From NCBI GenBank assembly GCA_963817485.1, contig CAWFOR010000019.1, forward strand, positions 1 through 64,000: DNA of 64,000 bases, given 5' to 3'. Position 1 is the stretch's first letter. The number at the start of each line of letters is the position of its first letter. Below the pieces are notes generated by a model. That model was not told the origin of the DNA. It did not search any database and worked only from the letters and a program-made list of their open reading frames with translations. The translations under genes and the position numbers were made by a program. Of this stretch, positions 9,071 through 18,427 are shown piece by piece. The stretch comes from Hyphomicrobium_A sp963817485. GTDB taxonomy: Bacteria > Pseudomonadota > Alphaproteobacteria > Rhizobiales > Hyphomicrobiaceae.

Positions 9071-10726
9071 ATGGCTTTTGCAACAAAGACAGTCGGCGAA
9101 GCGATGCCGGTCTACGATGCGGTCGTCATCGGTTCGGGCTACGGCGGCGGTGTCGCGGCATCCCGCCTCGCGCGCATGGGTCTGCGCTTGGCGGTCCTCG
9201 AGCAGGGGCGGCATTGGCGACCCGGCGATTTTCCGATTACGGCCAAGGCACGGCGCAAGACGACACGCTTGACGGGGCGCGCGCCAAAGCTCGGCGATCC
9301 TGCCGGGCTCTACTACCTGTCGGTCGGCAAGGGGCTGACGGTGTTCGGCGCATCGGGCCTTGGCGGCGGGTCGCTCATTAACGCCGGAGTCGTGCTTCGG
9401 CCCGATCTTGGCAGGTTGCGCAAGGCTGGCTGGCCGGATGCGGTCATCAGCGATGGACTGCTGCTGAAAGGGCTCGCGCGGGCAGAGACAATGCTCGGCG
9501 TCGCCCCGGTGCCGGATCCTGAACGCTTCGCCAAGTTTGCCGGCATGCGCAAGGCGGCAGAAACGTCGGGCCGTCCGCTGCAGTTGCCGCCGATGACGAT
9601 CTCCCACACTGCGGGGCAGAACGCTGCCGGCGTGCTGCAGTACGCCTGCCGGTATTGCGGAGACTGCTGGTCGGGCTGCAACGTGGGCGCCAAGAACACC
9701 GTAGGGATCACGTACATCGCCGATGCGGTCGATCACGGCGCAACGGTGTTCTGCGAAAGCCGGGCCCAGTCGATCTCCAAGACCGAGAGCGGGTGGGAGG
9801 TCGTGGTGGAGGATCTGTCGAAGCCGGGCGTGAGCCGGCACATCGAGGCGCCGATCGTCGTGCTGGCAGCGGGCACATTGGGGACCAACGAGTTGCTCCT
9901 GCGGGCGCAGCAGCGTGGCCTCAAGCTCTCGGCGAAGCTGGGCGAGAAGTTCTCGGCGAATGGCGACGACCTCGTAATCGCGGGCAGGCTCGAAGTGCCG
10001 GTCAATGCCGTTGCCACGGGCTTTCCACCTCAGGGACCGCGTGGGGCTGCGCCTGTCGGGCCGCACAGCATGGCAATGATCGACCTCGGCGACGAGCATG
10101 GGCCGCTGTGGGTGCACGACGGCACGATGCTGGCCATGATGGCTGCACTCGCTCCCCTCAAGGAATTGCTGGAACTGAAACTTGGGGGAGCCTTCCGGCT
10201 ATTTAAGGAAGGGGTCTACGGCGACGAGCTGAGCCGAGCGCAACTCCTCTACGTCGTCGCGCATGATGATGCGAGTGGGCGCCTGCGGCTGCAAAACGAC
10301 CATGTCATGGTCGACTGGCCGAGCTACAGCGACGCGCCGGAGCGCGTGAGAGCCGAGCAGAAGGTCAAGGAGATGATCGAAAGCATGGGTGCAACGTTCA
10401 ACGCCAACCCCTTCGCCATGACCGCGTTCGGCGGCAACCGGATCATTGCCCATCCACTCGGCGGATGCGCGATGGGTGAAACGGTGGAGAAAGGTGTCGT
10501 GGCGCCGGACGGACGGGTGTTCGATCCAACAAAGGGGCCGAAGGGCGTTCACGATGGGCTCTACGTGTGCGACGGGGCGGCGGTTCCGTCGGCGGTCGGT
10601 GTCAGCCCGCTGTTGACGATCACAGCCCTTGCAGAGCGCGCGATGATTTTGGCAGCGGAGCAACTGCACAGGACGCTCGATGTCGATGCGACGCCACCTC
10701 GCCCGGTGCGGGATGCCGCAATGTAG
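9071..10726 (+). CDS. GMC-type FAD-dependent oxidoreductase (cholesterol-oxidase-like)
   Basis: The 551-residue protein has the FAD-binding Rossmann motif GSGYGGGVAASRLA (about 21-34), then LGGGSLINAGVV for flavin positioning. A four-cysteine segment follows (C193, C196, C199, C203, reading CRYCGDCWSGC, then NVGAKNT). It ends in the GMC C-terminal signature around HPLGGCAMG and VCDGAAVPSAVGVSP. Similar proteins are annotated as cholesterol-oxidase-like, although the four Cys suggest a structural metal or cluster that classical cholesterol oxidases lack. A second start 33 bases in (ATG at 9104) fits homologues that begin right before the Rossmann motif. The substrate, presumably a hydrophobic alcohol, is unknown. 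Confidence 0.85.
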   Translation: MAFATKTVGEAMPVYDAVVIGSGYGGGVAASRLARMGLRLAVLEQGRHWRPGDFPITAKARRKTTRLTGRAPKLGDPAGLYYLSVGKGLTVFGASGLGGGSLINAGVVLRPDLGRLRKAGWPDAVISDGLLLKGLARAETMLGVAPVPDPERFAKFAGMRKAAETSGRPLQLPPMTISHTAGQNAAGVLQYACRYCGDCWSGCNVGAKNTVGITYIADAVDHGATVFCESRAQSISKTESGWEVVVEDLSKPGVSRHIEAPIVVLAAGTLGTNELLLRAQQRGLKLSAKLGEKFSANGDDLVIAGRLEVPVNAVATGFPPQGPRGAAPVGPHSMAMIDLGDEHGPLWVHDGTMLAMMAALAPLKELLELKLGGAFRLFKEGVYGDELSRAQLLYVVAHDDASGRLRLQNDHVMVDWPSYSDAPERVRAEQKVKEMIESMGATFNANPFAMTAFGGNRIIAHPLGGCAMGETVEKGVVAPDGRVFDPTKGPKGVHDGLYVCDGAAVPSAVGVSPLLTITALAERAMILAAEQLHRTLDVDATPPRPVRDAAM

Positions 10727-11051
10727 CAGCTGCCGCCGTCGGATCTAAGCGCCATCGGCTTACGGTTCCAGACTCCGTTCTAGCTCCTGCTCGAGTCTCA
10801 GCTCGCCGGACTTTGCGCGGAGATCTGAAATCACGACGTCTGAAAGCGGAAATCTCGATGCGCATTTTTTGCCCGCACATGAATGCCAGATGAACGGCGA
10901 ACGAGCTGAAATATGGCAAAGGTGCGGCGTTGTTCCGCACGCTGCTCATTCCATCGAATGTCATCGAATTTTTTAGAGCACCCGTAAAGACGGCGCCCTA
11001 ACGCTGCAGCCGTTGCCACGTGGGCCATCCAAGCTGCTTCAGGCGTAATCA
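10727..11051. other. Intergenic region between the GMC oxidoreductase and GGDEF genes
   Basis: The 325 bases contain no supported gene. A small hairpin GTGCGG-CGTTGTT-CCGCAC is near 10922-10940. A short direct repeat ATCGAAT with a T-run (near 10953-10973) follows it and could mark a weak terminator for the upstream gene. No promoter could be assigned with confidence. Confidence 0.35.
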
Positions 11052-12374
11052 ATGCTCCTCGACATGCCGACCGTCTCGCTCGTCTCCATCTCGGTGACGG
11101 CGATGCTGGGTTTCGTTCTCGTCTTCGCCTGGTGGCAGGAGCGCACGAGCGCGCTCGCCGGCTGGTGGGGTCTCGCGCAACTCGTCATGAGCCTCGGCAT
11201 CATCATCGCGGTTGCCGGCCTCCGCGCCGGCAACGACGATATCCACGCCTTCGGGCAGGCCTGCATGATCCTGTCGGCCTCTATCATGTGGATGGCCGCG
11301 CGCTCGTTCGAGGGCCGCCGCGTGAAGGCGCTGTGGGTCTTCGCGGCGCCGGCAATCTTCATGCTCGCCGATCTTGGCGACTACCTCGACGCCTTCGATC
11401 ATCGGCTGATTGCAGCGTGCGCCGTGATGGCTGCCTTCAGCCTGGCAACCGCATTTGAGTTTGGTCGCAATACCAGCGAGCGGCTGGTCTCGCGTTGGCC
11501 GGCCGTCGTTTTCCTCATCGCTACCGCCATCGGCTATCTGGCGTGGCTTCCGCTGAGCGTGCGCATGCCGATCCACGAGGCGGGCCTCGTGTTCGCCAGC
11601 ACCTGGATGCCCTGGGTGATCGTGGTGGCAACGCTGGAGCGCATCGCGCTCGCCTTCGTTGTGCTCGCCCTCGTCAAGGAGCGCGAGGAGCTCAAGCAGC
11701 GCATCGACGCCCTGACCGACCCGCTGACCGGCCTGCCGAACCGGCGCGCCCTGTTTGCGGCGGCCGAGAGGCTGCGCGAGCACAGCAAATACCTCAAGGG
11801 TGACCCCATCTCGGTGCTCGTCTTCGACCTCGACCACTTCAAGAAGATCAACGACACCTTCGGTCACCGCTTCGGCGACCGCGTGCTGCAGCTCTTTGCC
11901 CACATCGTGTCGGAACGGCTCGAGACCGGCAGCATCGTCGGCAGGCTCGGAGGTGAGGAGTTCGCGGCCATACTGCCTGGCGCCGATTTGCCGACGGCGG
12001 CCGTCGCCGCGGAACAGATCCGCACCGCCTTTGCCGGCGCGGCGGAGGTGCTCGACGGGATGCGCGTGGCCAGCACCGTGAGCATAGGTTGCGCCGCGAG
12101 CGACGACATCGATTGCGATCTGAACGGGCTGTTCCACCGCGCCGACAGCGCGCTCTACGCGGCCAAGAACGGCGGACGCAACCGGGTCGAGCTCATCAGC
12201 ATGCACGCGGCGATCGACGAGACGGCAACGCTGCTGCGACCGGTGACCCCCGCCGCGAGCGCGCGGATCGCTCCCGTCCTCGAGAAGAGGTGGCGCACCC
12301 GTCGATATCGATCGGCGCGTTGGTCGGAGACCCGCGGCTCGAGACCACGCCGCGGCGGCCCGACGCTCTCCTGA
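11052..12374 (+). CDS. Membrane-anchored diguanylate cyclase (GGDEF)
   Basis: This 440-residue protein has about six N-terminal membrane helices (residues 1-205) followed by a GGDEF domain. The active-site loop is GGEEF at residues 300-304, and the domain contains LTGLPNRRALF and the metal-binding FDLDHFKKINDTFGH, so it should make cyclic di-GMP. The inhibitory I-site (Arg-x-x-Asp five residues before GGEEF) is missing, as the position reads ETGS, so product feedback is not expected. The membrane part probably senses a signal, but its family is not recognised. Cyclic di-GMP often controls exopolysaccharide production, but no direct link to the locus at 34-58 kb is visible. Confidence 0.93.
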   Translation: MLLDMPTVSLVSISVTAMLGFVLVFAWWQERTSALAGWWGLAQLVMSLGIIIAVAGLRAGNDDIHAFGQACMILSASIMWMAARSFEGRRVKALWVFAAPAIFMLADLGDYLDAFDHRLIAACAVMAAFSLATAFEFGRNTSERLVSRWPAVVFLIATAIGYLAWLPLSVRMPIHEAGLVFASTWMPWVIVVATLERIALAFVVLALVKEREELKQRIDALTDPLTGLPNRRALFAAAERLREHSKYLKGDPISVLVFDLDHFKKINDTFGHRFGDRVLQLFAHIVSERLETGSIVGRLGGEEFAAILPGADLPTAAVAAEQIRTAFAGAAEVLDGMRVASTVSIGCAASDDIDCDLNGLFHRADSALYAAKNGGRNRVELISMHAAIDETATLLRPVTPAASARIAPVLEKRWRTRRYRSARWSETRGSRPRRGGPTLS

Positions 12375-12475
12375 CCCCGCACGCCCCCAACGATGCTCCA
12401 CACAGTCGTCCTGAGCGATGTTGCCAGCAGCGCCCGCCGCTGAGCTAAGATGCTCGTGCGAACTGGGGGCGTGGA

Positions 12476-13753
12476 ATGTTTAATCTTGAAGCCAACGGCA
12501 CGACCGTCCGCACCGAGCTGATCGCCGGGCTGACCACATACCTGACGATGGTCTACATCGCCTTCGTCAACCCGACGATCCTTGCCGCTGCTGGAATGGA
12601 CAAAGGCGCGGTGTTCGTCGCGACCTGCCTCGCCGCGGCCTTCGGCTCGGCACTCATGGGCCTTTGGGCGAACTATCCCGTGGCGCTCGCGCCCGGCATG
12701 GGGATCAACGCCTACTTCGCCTACTCCGTGGTGAAGGGCCTCGGCGTGCCCTGGCAGATCGCTCTCGGAGCGGTCTTCTTGTCGGGCGTGCTGTTCTTTC
12801 TCGTGAGCGTCACGCCGGTGCGTGAATGGGTCATCAACAGCATTTCCAAGTCGATGAAGCTCGCGATCTCGGTCGGGATCGGTTTCTTCCTGGCGTTCAT
12901 CGGCCTGCAGGCGGCGGGCATCGTAGCCGCCGATCCCACGACCTTGGTGAAGCTCGGTGATCTGAAGACGCCGCAAGTGGGGATCGCTGTGGCCGCATTC
13001 CTGTTGATGGCAGCGCTCGAAGCGCTCAAAGTTCGCGGCGCCATACTGATCGGGATTCTCGTTGCGTTCATCGCGAGCCTCGCGCTCGGGCTCACACCCT
13101 TTGCCGGCGTCGCATCGATACCGCCGTCGATCGCGCCCGTACTCCTGCAGATGGACATCGCCGGCGCGCTCGACCTCGGGCTCGCGGCGATCGTGTTCAC
13201 GTTCTTCTTCGTCGTCGTCTTCGATAACACCGGCACGCTGATCGGCGTCGCCAATGCGGCTGGCCTCATGGCCCCCGACGGGACGCTCCCCCGCATCGGA
13301 CGGGCGCTCGCCGTCGACTCGACCGCCGCCATGGTCGGCGCCGCGCTCGGCACCTCCACGACGACGAGCTACGTCGAGAGCGCCGCCGGCGTGAATGCCG
13401 GCGGACGCACGGGGCTCGTCGCGGTCACCGTCGCGGTGTTGTTCCTCGCCACGCTGTTCCTTGCACCTCTCGCCGGATCGATTCCCGCCTACGCCACCGC
13501 CCCGGCGCTCATCTTCGTCGGCTGCCTGATGATGGCTGCCGCGCGCGAGATCGACTATGAGGACGCGACGGAATACGTTCCGGCGGCAGTGACGATCCTG
13601 CTGATGCCGCTCACCTATTCGATCGCGGACGGCATCGCCTTTGGTTTCATTGCCTACGCCGCTATGAAGCTGTTGTCGGGGCGCCACGGCGAGCTTTCAG
13701 CTGCGATCGCCGGGCTCGCCGCCCTCTTTATCCTTAAGCTCGCATTTTTGTGA
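12476..13753 (+). CDS. NCS2 family purine permease (AzgA/PbuG type)
   Basis: The 425-residue protein is hydrophobic throughout, with about 12 to 14 membrane segments. It carries NCS2/AzgA signatures: ELIAGLTTYLTMVYIAFVNP near the N-terminus, the half-helix ALAPGMGINAYFAY, and DNTGTLIGVANAAGL in the second half. AzgA-type permeases import adenine, guanine or hypoxanthine with protons. The start ATG at 12476 follows a GGGGGCG element. It stands alone, about 100 bases after the GGDEF gene, and there are no purine salvage genes nearby to refine the substrate. Confidence 0.92.
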   Translation: MFNLEANGTTVRTELIAGLTTYLTMVYIAFVNPTILAAAGMDKGAVFVATCLAAAFGSALMGLWANYPVALAPGMGINAYFAYSVVKGLGVPWQIALGAVFLSGVLFFLVSVTPVREWVINSISKSMKLAISVGIGFFLAFIGLQAAGIVAADPTTLVKLGDLKTPQVGIAVAAFLLMAALEALKVRGAILIGILVAFIASLALGLTPFAGVASIPPSIAPVLLQMDIAGALDLGLAAIVFTFFFVVVFDNTGTLIGVANAAGLMAPDGTLPRIGRALAVDSTAAMVGAALGTSTTTSYVESAAGVNAGGRTGLVAVTVAVLFLATLFLAPLAGSIPAYATAPALIFVGCLMMAAAREIDYEDATEYVPAAVTILLMPLTYSIADGIAFGFIAYAAMKLLSGRHGELSAAIAGLAALFILKLAFL

Positions 13754-13920
13754 CGGGCGCCGCCCCGCCTTTGCGGAGCGGCTGGACGGCCCCTAAGATG
13801 GCCGCAAATGTGGGGGTGAGGCGACGGCTTTTGCCCGGGTCCTTCGTTTTCCCCTCAGACGCCGCATAATCGCCTACTTGCGCCGTCTGATCTGGGGATC
13901 GGTAGGGACAGGACGGTAGG

Positions 13921-15276
13921 GTGAAAAAGCTTTCCCAATCGCTGGTTGCGATCCTCGTGATCGGCGCGCTCACCTATGCCGCCATCCATTTCACCGAAGG
14001 CGTCCAGCAGGAGCGCCAGCGCCGGCGGGGAGCCGGCGCGGACGGCCCGGTGCCGGTCGTCGCCACCCAAGCGCGGCTCGCGGACGTGCCGGTGTGGCTC
14101 GAAGGCGTCGGCACGGCGAAGGCGCGCAATACGGTCACCGTGCGCGCGCAGGTGGAGGGCAAGATCCTCTCCATCGACTTCAAGGAAGGCCAGGACGTGA
14201 AAAAGGGCGACGTGCTCGCGCACATCGACCCGGTGACATACCAGGCGCAATACGATCAGGCCGTGGCCAAAAAGGCGCTCGACGAGGCGCTGCTCGCCAA
14301 CTCGAAGCGCGACCTCGACCGCTACACGAAGGTCGGCACGCTCGCCATCTCGCAGCAGCAGATCGATACCCAGCGCGCGCTCGTCGCGCAGCAGGAGGCG
14401 CAGGTCAAATCCGACCAGGCCGCCATCAGCAACGTGCACGCCATTCTCGGCTACACCAACGTCGTCGCGCCGATCGACGGGCGCACCGGCCTGCGCCAGA
14501 TCGACGTCGGCAACATCGTGCGCACCTCCGACACGCCCATCGTGACGCTCACGGAGATCCGTCCGATCTCGGTGATGTTCACGCTGCCGCAGCAGCAGCT
14601 CCCCGAAATCAACAAGGCACGCGTCGGCAAGGAGCTGCGCGTCGAGGCACTCGAGACGGGCCACAAGACCGTCCTCGACACTGGCGAGCTGCAGGTCATC
14701 GACAACCAGGTCGACCAGACGACGGGCACGATTCGGCTGAAGGCCGACTTTCCCAACACGGATTTGCAGCTCTGGCCCGGCCAGTTCGTCAACGTGCGGC
14801 TGCTGCTCAAGACGCTCGAGCAGGTCGTCGTCGTTCCGACCTCCGCTGTTCAGCGCGGCCCCGACGGCACCTTCGTCTATGTCGTCGGCGACGCGAACAA
14901 GGTCGGCATGCGGCCCGTCACCCTCGCGCAGCAGGATGATGCCAACGCCGTAATCTCGCAGGGCCTCACCGCCGCCGACCAGGTCGTGACTGCCGGCTTC
15001 GCGCGCCTCAAGGACGGCGCGGAGGTCAAGGTCGCGCCGCCGGGCCCGGCTCCCGGCGCTGCGGCCACGCCGGGCGAGCCGCAGGCCGACGCATCCGGGC
15101 TCACGCCGGCGAGCGATACCGCCTCCATCGTTCCCGCAACGGTGCCGCCGCCGGCCGCGAGCACGAGTGGCCAAGGCCGGCACAAGCGCGGCGACGGCAC
15201 GCACCGCGGGCAGAGAAAGGACGCGAGCGCTGCTCCCGGCAGCACGCCCGGAGCCGCGCCCAGCACCACGCCATGA
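13921..15276 (+). CDS. mdtA: RND efflux periplasmic adaptor (MdtA-like)
   Basis: This membrane-fusion protein is 451 residues long with a GTG start. An N-terminal anchor helix (LVAILVIGALTYAAI) is followed by the barrel-sandwich lipoyl halves (VRAQVEGKILSIDFKEGQDV), an alpha-hairpin, and the second lipoyl half (YTNVVAPIDGRTGLRQIDVG). A beta-barrel domain comes next, then an unusual Pro/Ala-rich tail of about 75 residues (from about 375). The adaptor links inner-membrane RND pumps to a TolC-type channel. Two RND pump genes follow immediately, the mdtABC/muxABC arrangement, so a heteromultimeric pump is likely. No outer-membrane channel is in this operon. The drug or metabolite exported is unknown. 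Confidence 0.9.
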   Translation: MKKLSQSLVAILVIGALTYAAIHFTEGVQQERQRRRGAGADGPVPVVATQARLADVPVWLEGVGTAKARNTVTVRAQVEGKILSIDFKEGQDVKKGDVLAHIDPVTYQAQYDQAVAKKALDEALLANSKRDLDRYTKVGTLAISQQQIDTQRALVAQQEAQVKSDQAAISNVHAILGYTNVVAPIDGRTGLRQIDVGNIVRTSDTPIVTLTEIRPISVMFTLPQQQLPEINKARVGKELRVEALETGHKTVLDTGELQVIDNQVDQTTGTIRLKADFPNTDLQLWPGQFVNVRLLLKTLEQVVVVPTSAVQRGPDGTFVYVVGDANKVGMRPVTLAQQDDANAVISQGLTAADQVVTAGFARLKDGAEVKVAPPGPAPGAAATPGEPQADASGLTPASDTASIVPATVPPPAASTSGQGRHKRGDGTHRGQRKDASAAPGSTPGAAPSTTP

Positions 15277-15283
15277 GCGTCCC

Positions 15284-18200
15284 ATGAGCGTCTCCAGTCC
15301 TTTCATAAACCGGCCGATCGCCACATCGCTGCTTGGACTTGCTACCGTTCTCGGCGGCGCGCTCGGCTACTTCAGTTTGCCGGTGTCCTCGCTTCCGCAG
15401 GTGGACTTTCCGACCATCCAGGTGTCGACGCAGCTTCCCGGCGCCAACCCGCAAACGATGTCGACTCTGGTGACCGCCTCGCTCGAGCGCGAGCTCGGGC
15501 AGATCCCGGCGCTCTCGACCATGACCTCGACGAGCGCCTACGGACTCAGCCAGATCACGATGCAGTTCAACCTCGGCCGCGACATCGACGCCGCCGCCCA
15601 GGATGTGCAATCGGCGATCAACGCCGCCGGCTCGACGCTGCCGCGCAACCTGCCCTATCCGCCGACCTACTCGAAGGTCAATCCGGCCGACACCGCCATC
15701 GTCACGCTCGCGCTCACGTCGGATTCGGTCTCGATGCGCGACCTGAGCGACCTCGCCGACACGTTGATCGGCCAGCGCCTGAGCACCGTCACCGGCGTCG
15801 GACACGTCTCGGTCGAGGGTGGCATCCGCCCCGCCGTGCGCATCGATGCCGACGTCACCAGGCTCGCCTCCTACGGCTTGAGCATGACCGACCTCAGCAA
15901 CGCCATCGTCGGCGCCAACGTCGCCGGGCCCAAGGGATCGCTCGATGGCGCGCTGCAGTCCTACACTATCGCCGCCAACGACCAGATCGAGTCGGCGGAA
16001 GCCTATCGCGAGATCGTGGTCGCCTATCGCAACGATGGGCCGGTCCGGCTGCGAGACGTCGCCAGCGTCGAGGAGGGTCTCGAGAACATCAACGTCGGCG
16101 GCTGGTACAATGGCACGCCCGCGGTCATCGTCGATGTCCAGCGCCAGCCCGGCGCCAACGTGATCGAGACGGTCGACCGGCTGAAGGCGGAGCTGCCGCG
16201 GCTCAAGAAGGCGCTGCCGCCGGCCGTGAAGCTCACGCTCGTGCACGACCGCACGGGCACCATCCGGGCATCGATCCACGACGTGCAGTTCACGCTGTGC
16301 CTGAGCGTCGGGCTCGTCGTGCTGGTCGTGCTGCTCTTCCTGCGCTCAACGCGCGCCACCATCATCGCCGGCGTCGCGCTGCCGGTTTCGCTCATCGCCA
16401 CCTTCGGCGTGATGTGGTTCTGCGGCTTCAGCCTCGACAATCTCTCGCTGATGGCCTTGACGATCGGCACCGGCTTCGTGGTCGACGACGCCATCGTCAT
16501 GATCGAGAATATCGTGCGTCACCTGGAGAAGGGCGCCAAGCCAATGCGGGCCGCCCTCGACGGCGCACGCGAGATCGGGTTCACGGTGATCTCGCTGACG
16601 ATGTCGCTCATCGCGGTGTTCATACCGCTGCTGTTCATGACCGGCCTCGTGGGGCGCATGTTCAGCGAGTTCGCGCTGACGCTCACCATCGCCGTGGTGG
16701 TGTCGGCCATCGTGTCGCTGACGCTGACGCCAATGATGTGCGCCCAGCTCCTGAAGGGGCACGTGGAGCCCAAGGAACCCGCGGTCTCGCGCGGTTTCAG
16801 TTGGGGTATCGACGGCATCGTCGAGCTCTATCGGATCACGCTCGAATGGGTGCTCCGGCATCAGCGGGCGACCCTCCTCGTCACCTGCCTGACGCTCGCC
16901 ATCACGGTCTGGCTCTACATCATCGCACCGAAGGGCTTCCTACCCGATCAGGATACGGGCCTCGTCACCGCCGTGCTCGAAGCCGAGCCGCAGGTCTCCT
17001 TCACCGAGCTGTCCAACGTGCAGCAACAGGTTGCAGATGCGGTGAAGAAAGACCCGGCGGTGGCCGGCGTCGTCGCGGTGGCCGGCGTCGGTACGCTCAA
17101 CACGACGCCCAACGTCGCGAGCCTCAAGATCATATTGAAGCAGCGGAATGAGCGCACGGAGCTCGTCGGCCCGATCATCAAGCGCTTGACCAAGGTCGCC
17201 AACGCCGTTCCCGGCGTCACCGTCTACTTCCAGTCGGTGCCCGATGTGCAGATCGCGACGCGCACGAGCCGTGCGCAGTATCAATATACGCTTGTCAGCA
17301 CCGACGCGGCCGAGGTCGACGAATGGTCGAAGCGGCTCGTGACCGAGCTCAAGCAATCGCCCAAGCTGAAAGAGGTGACACCGGAGACGCAGGACGGCGG
17401 CTTGCGCGCCCAGATCGAGGTCGATCGCGTGACGGCCGGCCGGCTCGGCGTGAGCCTGCAGACCGTGAACGACGCGCTGAACGACGCCTTCGGCCAGCGT
17501 CAGGTCTCGACGATCTATGCCCAGGCAAACCAGTACCGCGTCGTGCTCGAGGCCATGCCGCAGTACCGCAGCGACCCCTCGCGGCTCTCGCGCATCTACG
17601 TCCCCTCGAGCGCCGGCGCGCAAGTGCCGCTCACCTCGCTTGCCAAGATCACATACACGACTGCGCCGCTGGCCGTCAGCCACCAGGATCAGTTCCCGGC
17701 GCAGACCATCAGCTTCAATCTCGAGCAGGGCGCAGCGCTCAGCGATGCCGTCGCCACAATCTCCGCCGCGGAGGCGAAGATCGGCATGCCGACGTCGGTG
17801 ACCGGGAGCTTCTTCGGCGACGCCAGCGAGTTCTCGAAGTCGCTCGCCAGCCAGCCCTGGCTCATCCTCGCCGCCATCGTCACGATCTACATCGTGCTGG
17901 GCGTGCTCTACGAGAGCTTCGTCCACCCCTTCACCATTCTGACGACGCTGCCTTCGGCCGGCATCGGCGCGCTGCTCGCACTCGAAGTCATGGGTCTCGA
18001 TCTGTCGCTCGTCGCGCTGATCGGCATCGTCCTGCTGATGGGCATCGTCAAGAAGAACGCCATCATGATGATCGACTTCGCGCTCGAGGCCGAGCGTGGC
18101 CGCGGTCTCACCCCGCGCGAGTCGATCGTCGAGGCGGCGCTCCTGCGCTTCCGCCCGATCATGATGACGACGCTTGCCGCGCTGTTCGGCGCGCTGCCGC

Positions 18201-18421
18201 TCGCCATCGAGAGCGGCACCGGCTCGGAGCTGCGCAACCCGCTCGGCATCACGATCGTCGGCGGCCTGCTGCTGAGCCAGCTGCTGACGCTCTACACGAC
18301 GCCCGTCATCTACCTCGCCATGGAGCGCGTCAGGTCGCGGCTTGCCGGCACCTCAGGCACGACGCCGGGGACGGACGAGCTGCCGCCGAGCCTCGGGATC
18401 GCCAGCGAGCCGGCGGAGTAG
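15284..18421 (+). CDS. mdtB: RND multidrug efflux permease (MdtB-like)
   Basis: A full-length HAE1-type RND pump of 1,045 residues from the ATG at 15284, just 7 bases after the adaptor stop. An earlier in-frame ATG inside the adaptor gene would add 39 Arg/Ala-rich residues and is rejected. It begins MSVSSPFINRPIATSLL, as pumps of this group do. It carries the proton-relay aspartates D401-D402 in the TM4 motif VVDDAIVMIEN, two large periplasmic porter regions and 12 expected membrane helices. With the next gene it would form the two-permease pump known from MdtBC. Substrates are unknown. Confidence 0.93.
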   Translation: MSVSSPFINRPIATSLLGLATVLGGALGYFSLPVSSLPQVDFPTIQVSTQLPGANPQTMSTLVTASLERELGQIPALSTMTSTSAYGLSQITMQFNLGRDIDAAAQDVQSAINAAGSTLPRNLPYPPTYSKVNPADTAIVTLALTSDSVSMRDLSDLADTLIGQRLSTVTGVGHVSVEGGIRPAVRIDADVTRLASYGLSMTDLSNAIVGANVAGPKGSLDGALQSYTIAANDQIESAEAYREIVVAYRNDGPVRLRDVASVEEGLENINVGGWYNGTPAVIVDVQRQPGANVIETVDRLKAELPRLKKALPPAVKLTLVHDRTGTIRASIHDVQFTLCLSVGLVVLVVLLFLRSTRATIIAGVALPVSLIATFGVMWFCGFSLDNLSLMALTIGTGFVVDDAIVMIENIVRHLEKGAKPMRAALDGAREIGFTVISLTMSLIAVFIPLLFMTGLVGRMFSEFALTLTIAVVVSAIVSLTLTPMMCAQLLKGHVEPKEPAVSRGFSWGIDGIVELYRITLEWVLRHQRATLLVTCLTLAITVWLYIIAPKGFLPDQDTGLVTAVLEAEPQVSFTELSNVQQQVADAVKKDPAVAGVVAVAGVGTLNTTPNVASLKIILKQRNERTELVGPIIKRLTKVANAVPGVTVYFQSVPDVQIATRTSRAQYQYTLVSTDAAEVDEWSKRLVTELKQSPKLKEVTPETQDGGLRAQIEVDRVTAGRLGVSLQTVNDALNDAFGQRQVSTIYAQANQYRVVLEAMPQYRSDPSRLSRIYVPSSAGAQVPLTSLAKITYTTAPLAVSHQDQFPAQTISFNLEQGAALSDAVATISAAEAKIGMPTSVTGSFFGDASEFSKSLASQPWLILAAIVTIYIVLGVLYESFVHPFTILTTLPSAGIGALLALEVMGLDLSLVALIGIVLLMGIVKKNAIMMIDFALEAERGRGLTPRESIVEAALLRFRPIMMTTLAALFGALPLAIESGTGSELRNPLGITIVGGLLLSQLLTLYTTPVIYLAMERVRSRLAGTSGTTPGTDELPPSLGIASEPAE

Positions 18422-18427
18422 CGCCCC

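Noticed and set aside
9649..9690. Four-cysteine segment of the GMC oxidoreductase as a ferredoxin-type cluster
   Set aside because: The spacing C-x2-C-x2-C-x3-C resembles cluster motifs, but no accompanying ferredoxin fold or conserved Pro is present, so it is only noted as unusual.
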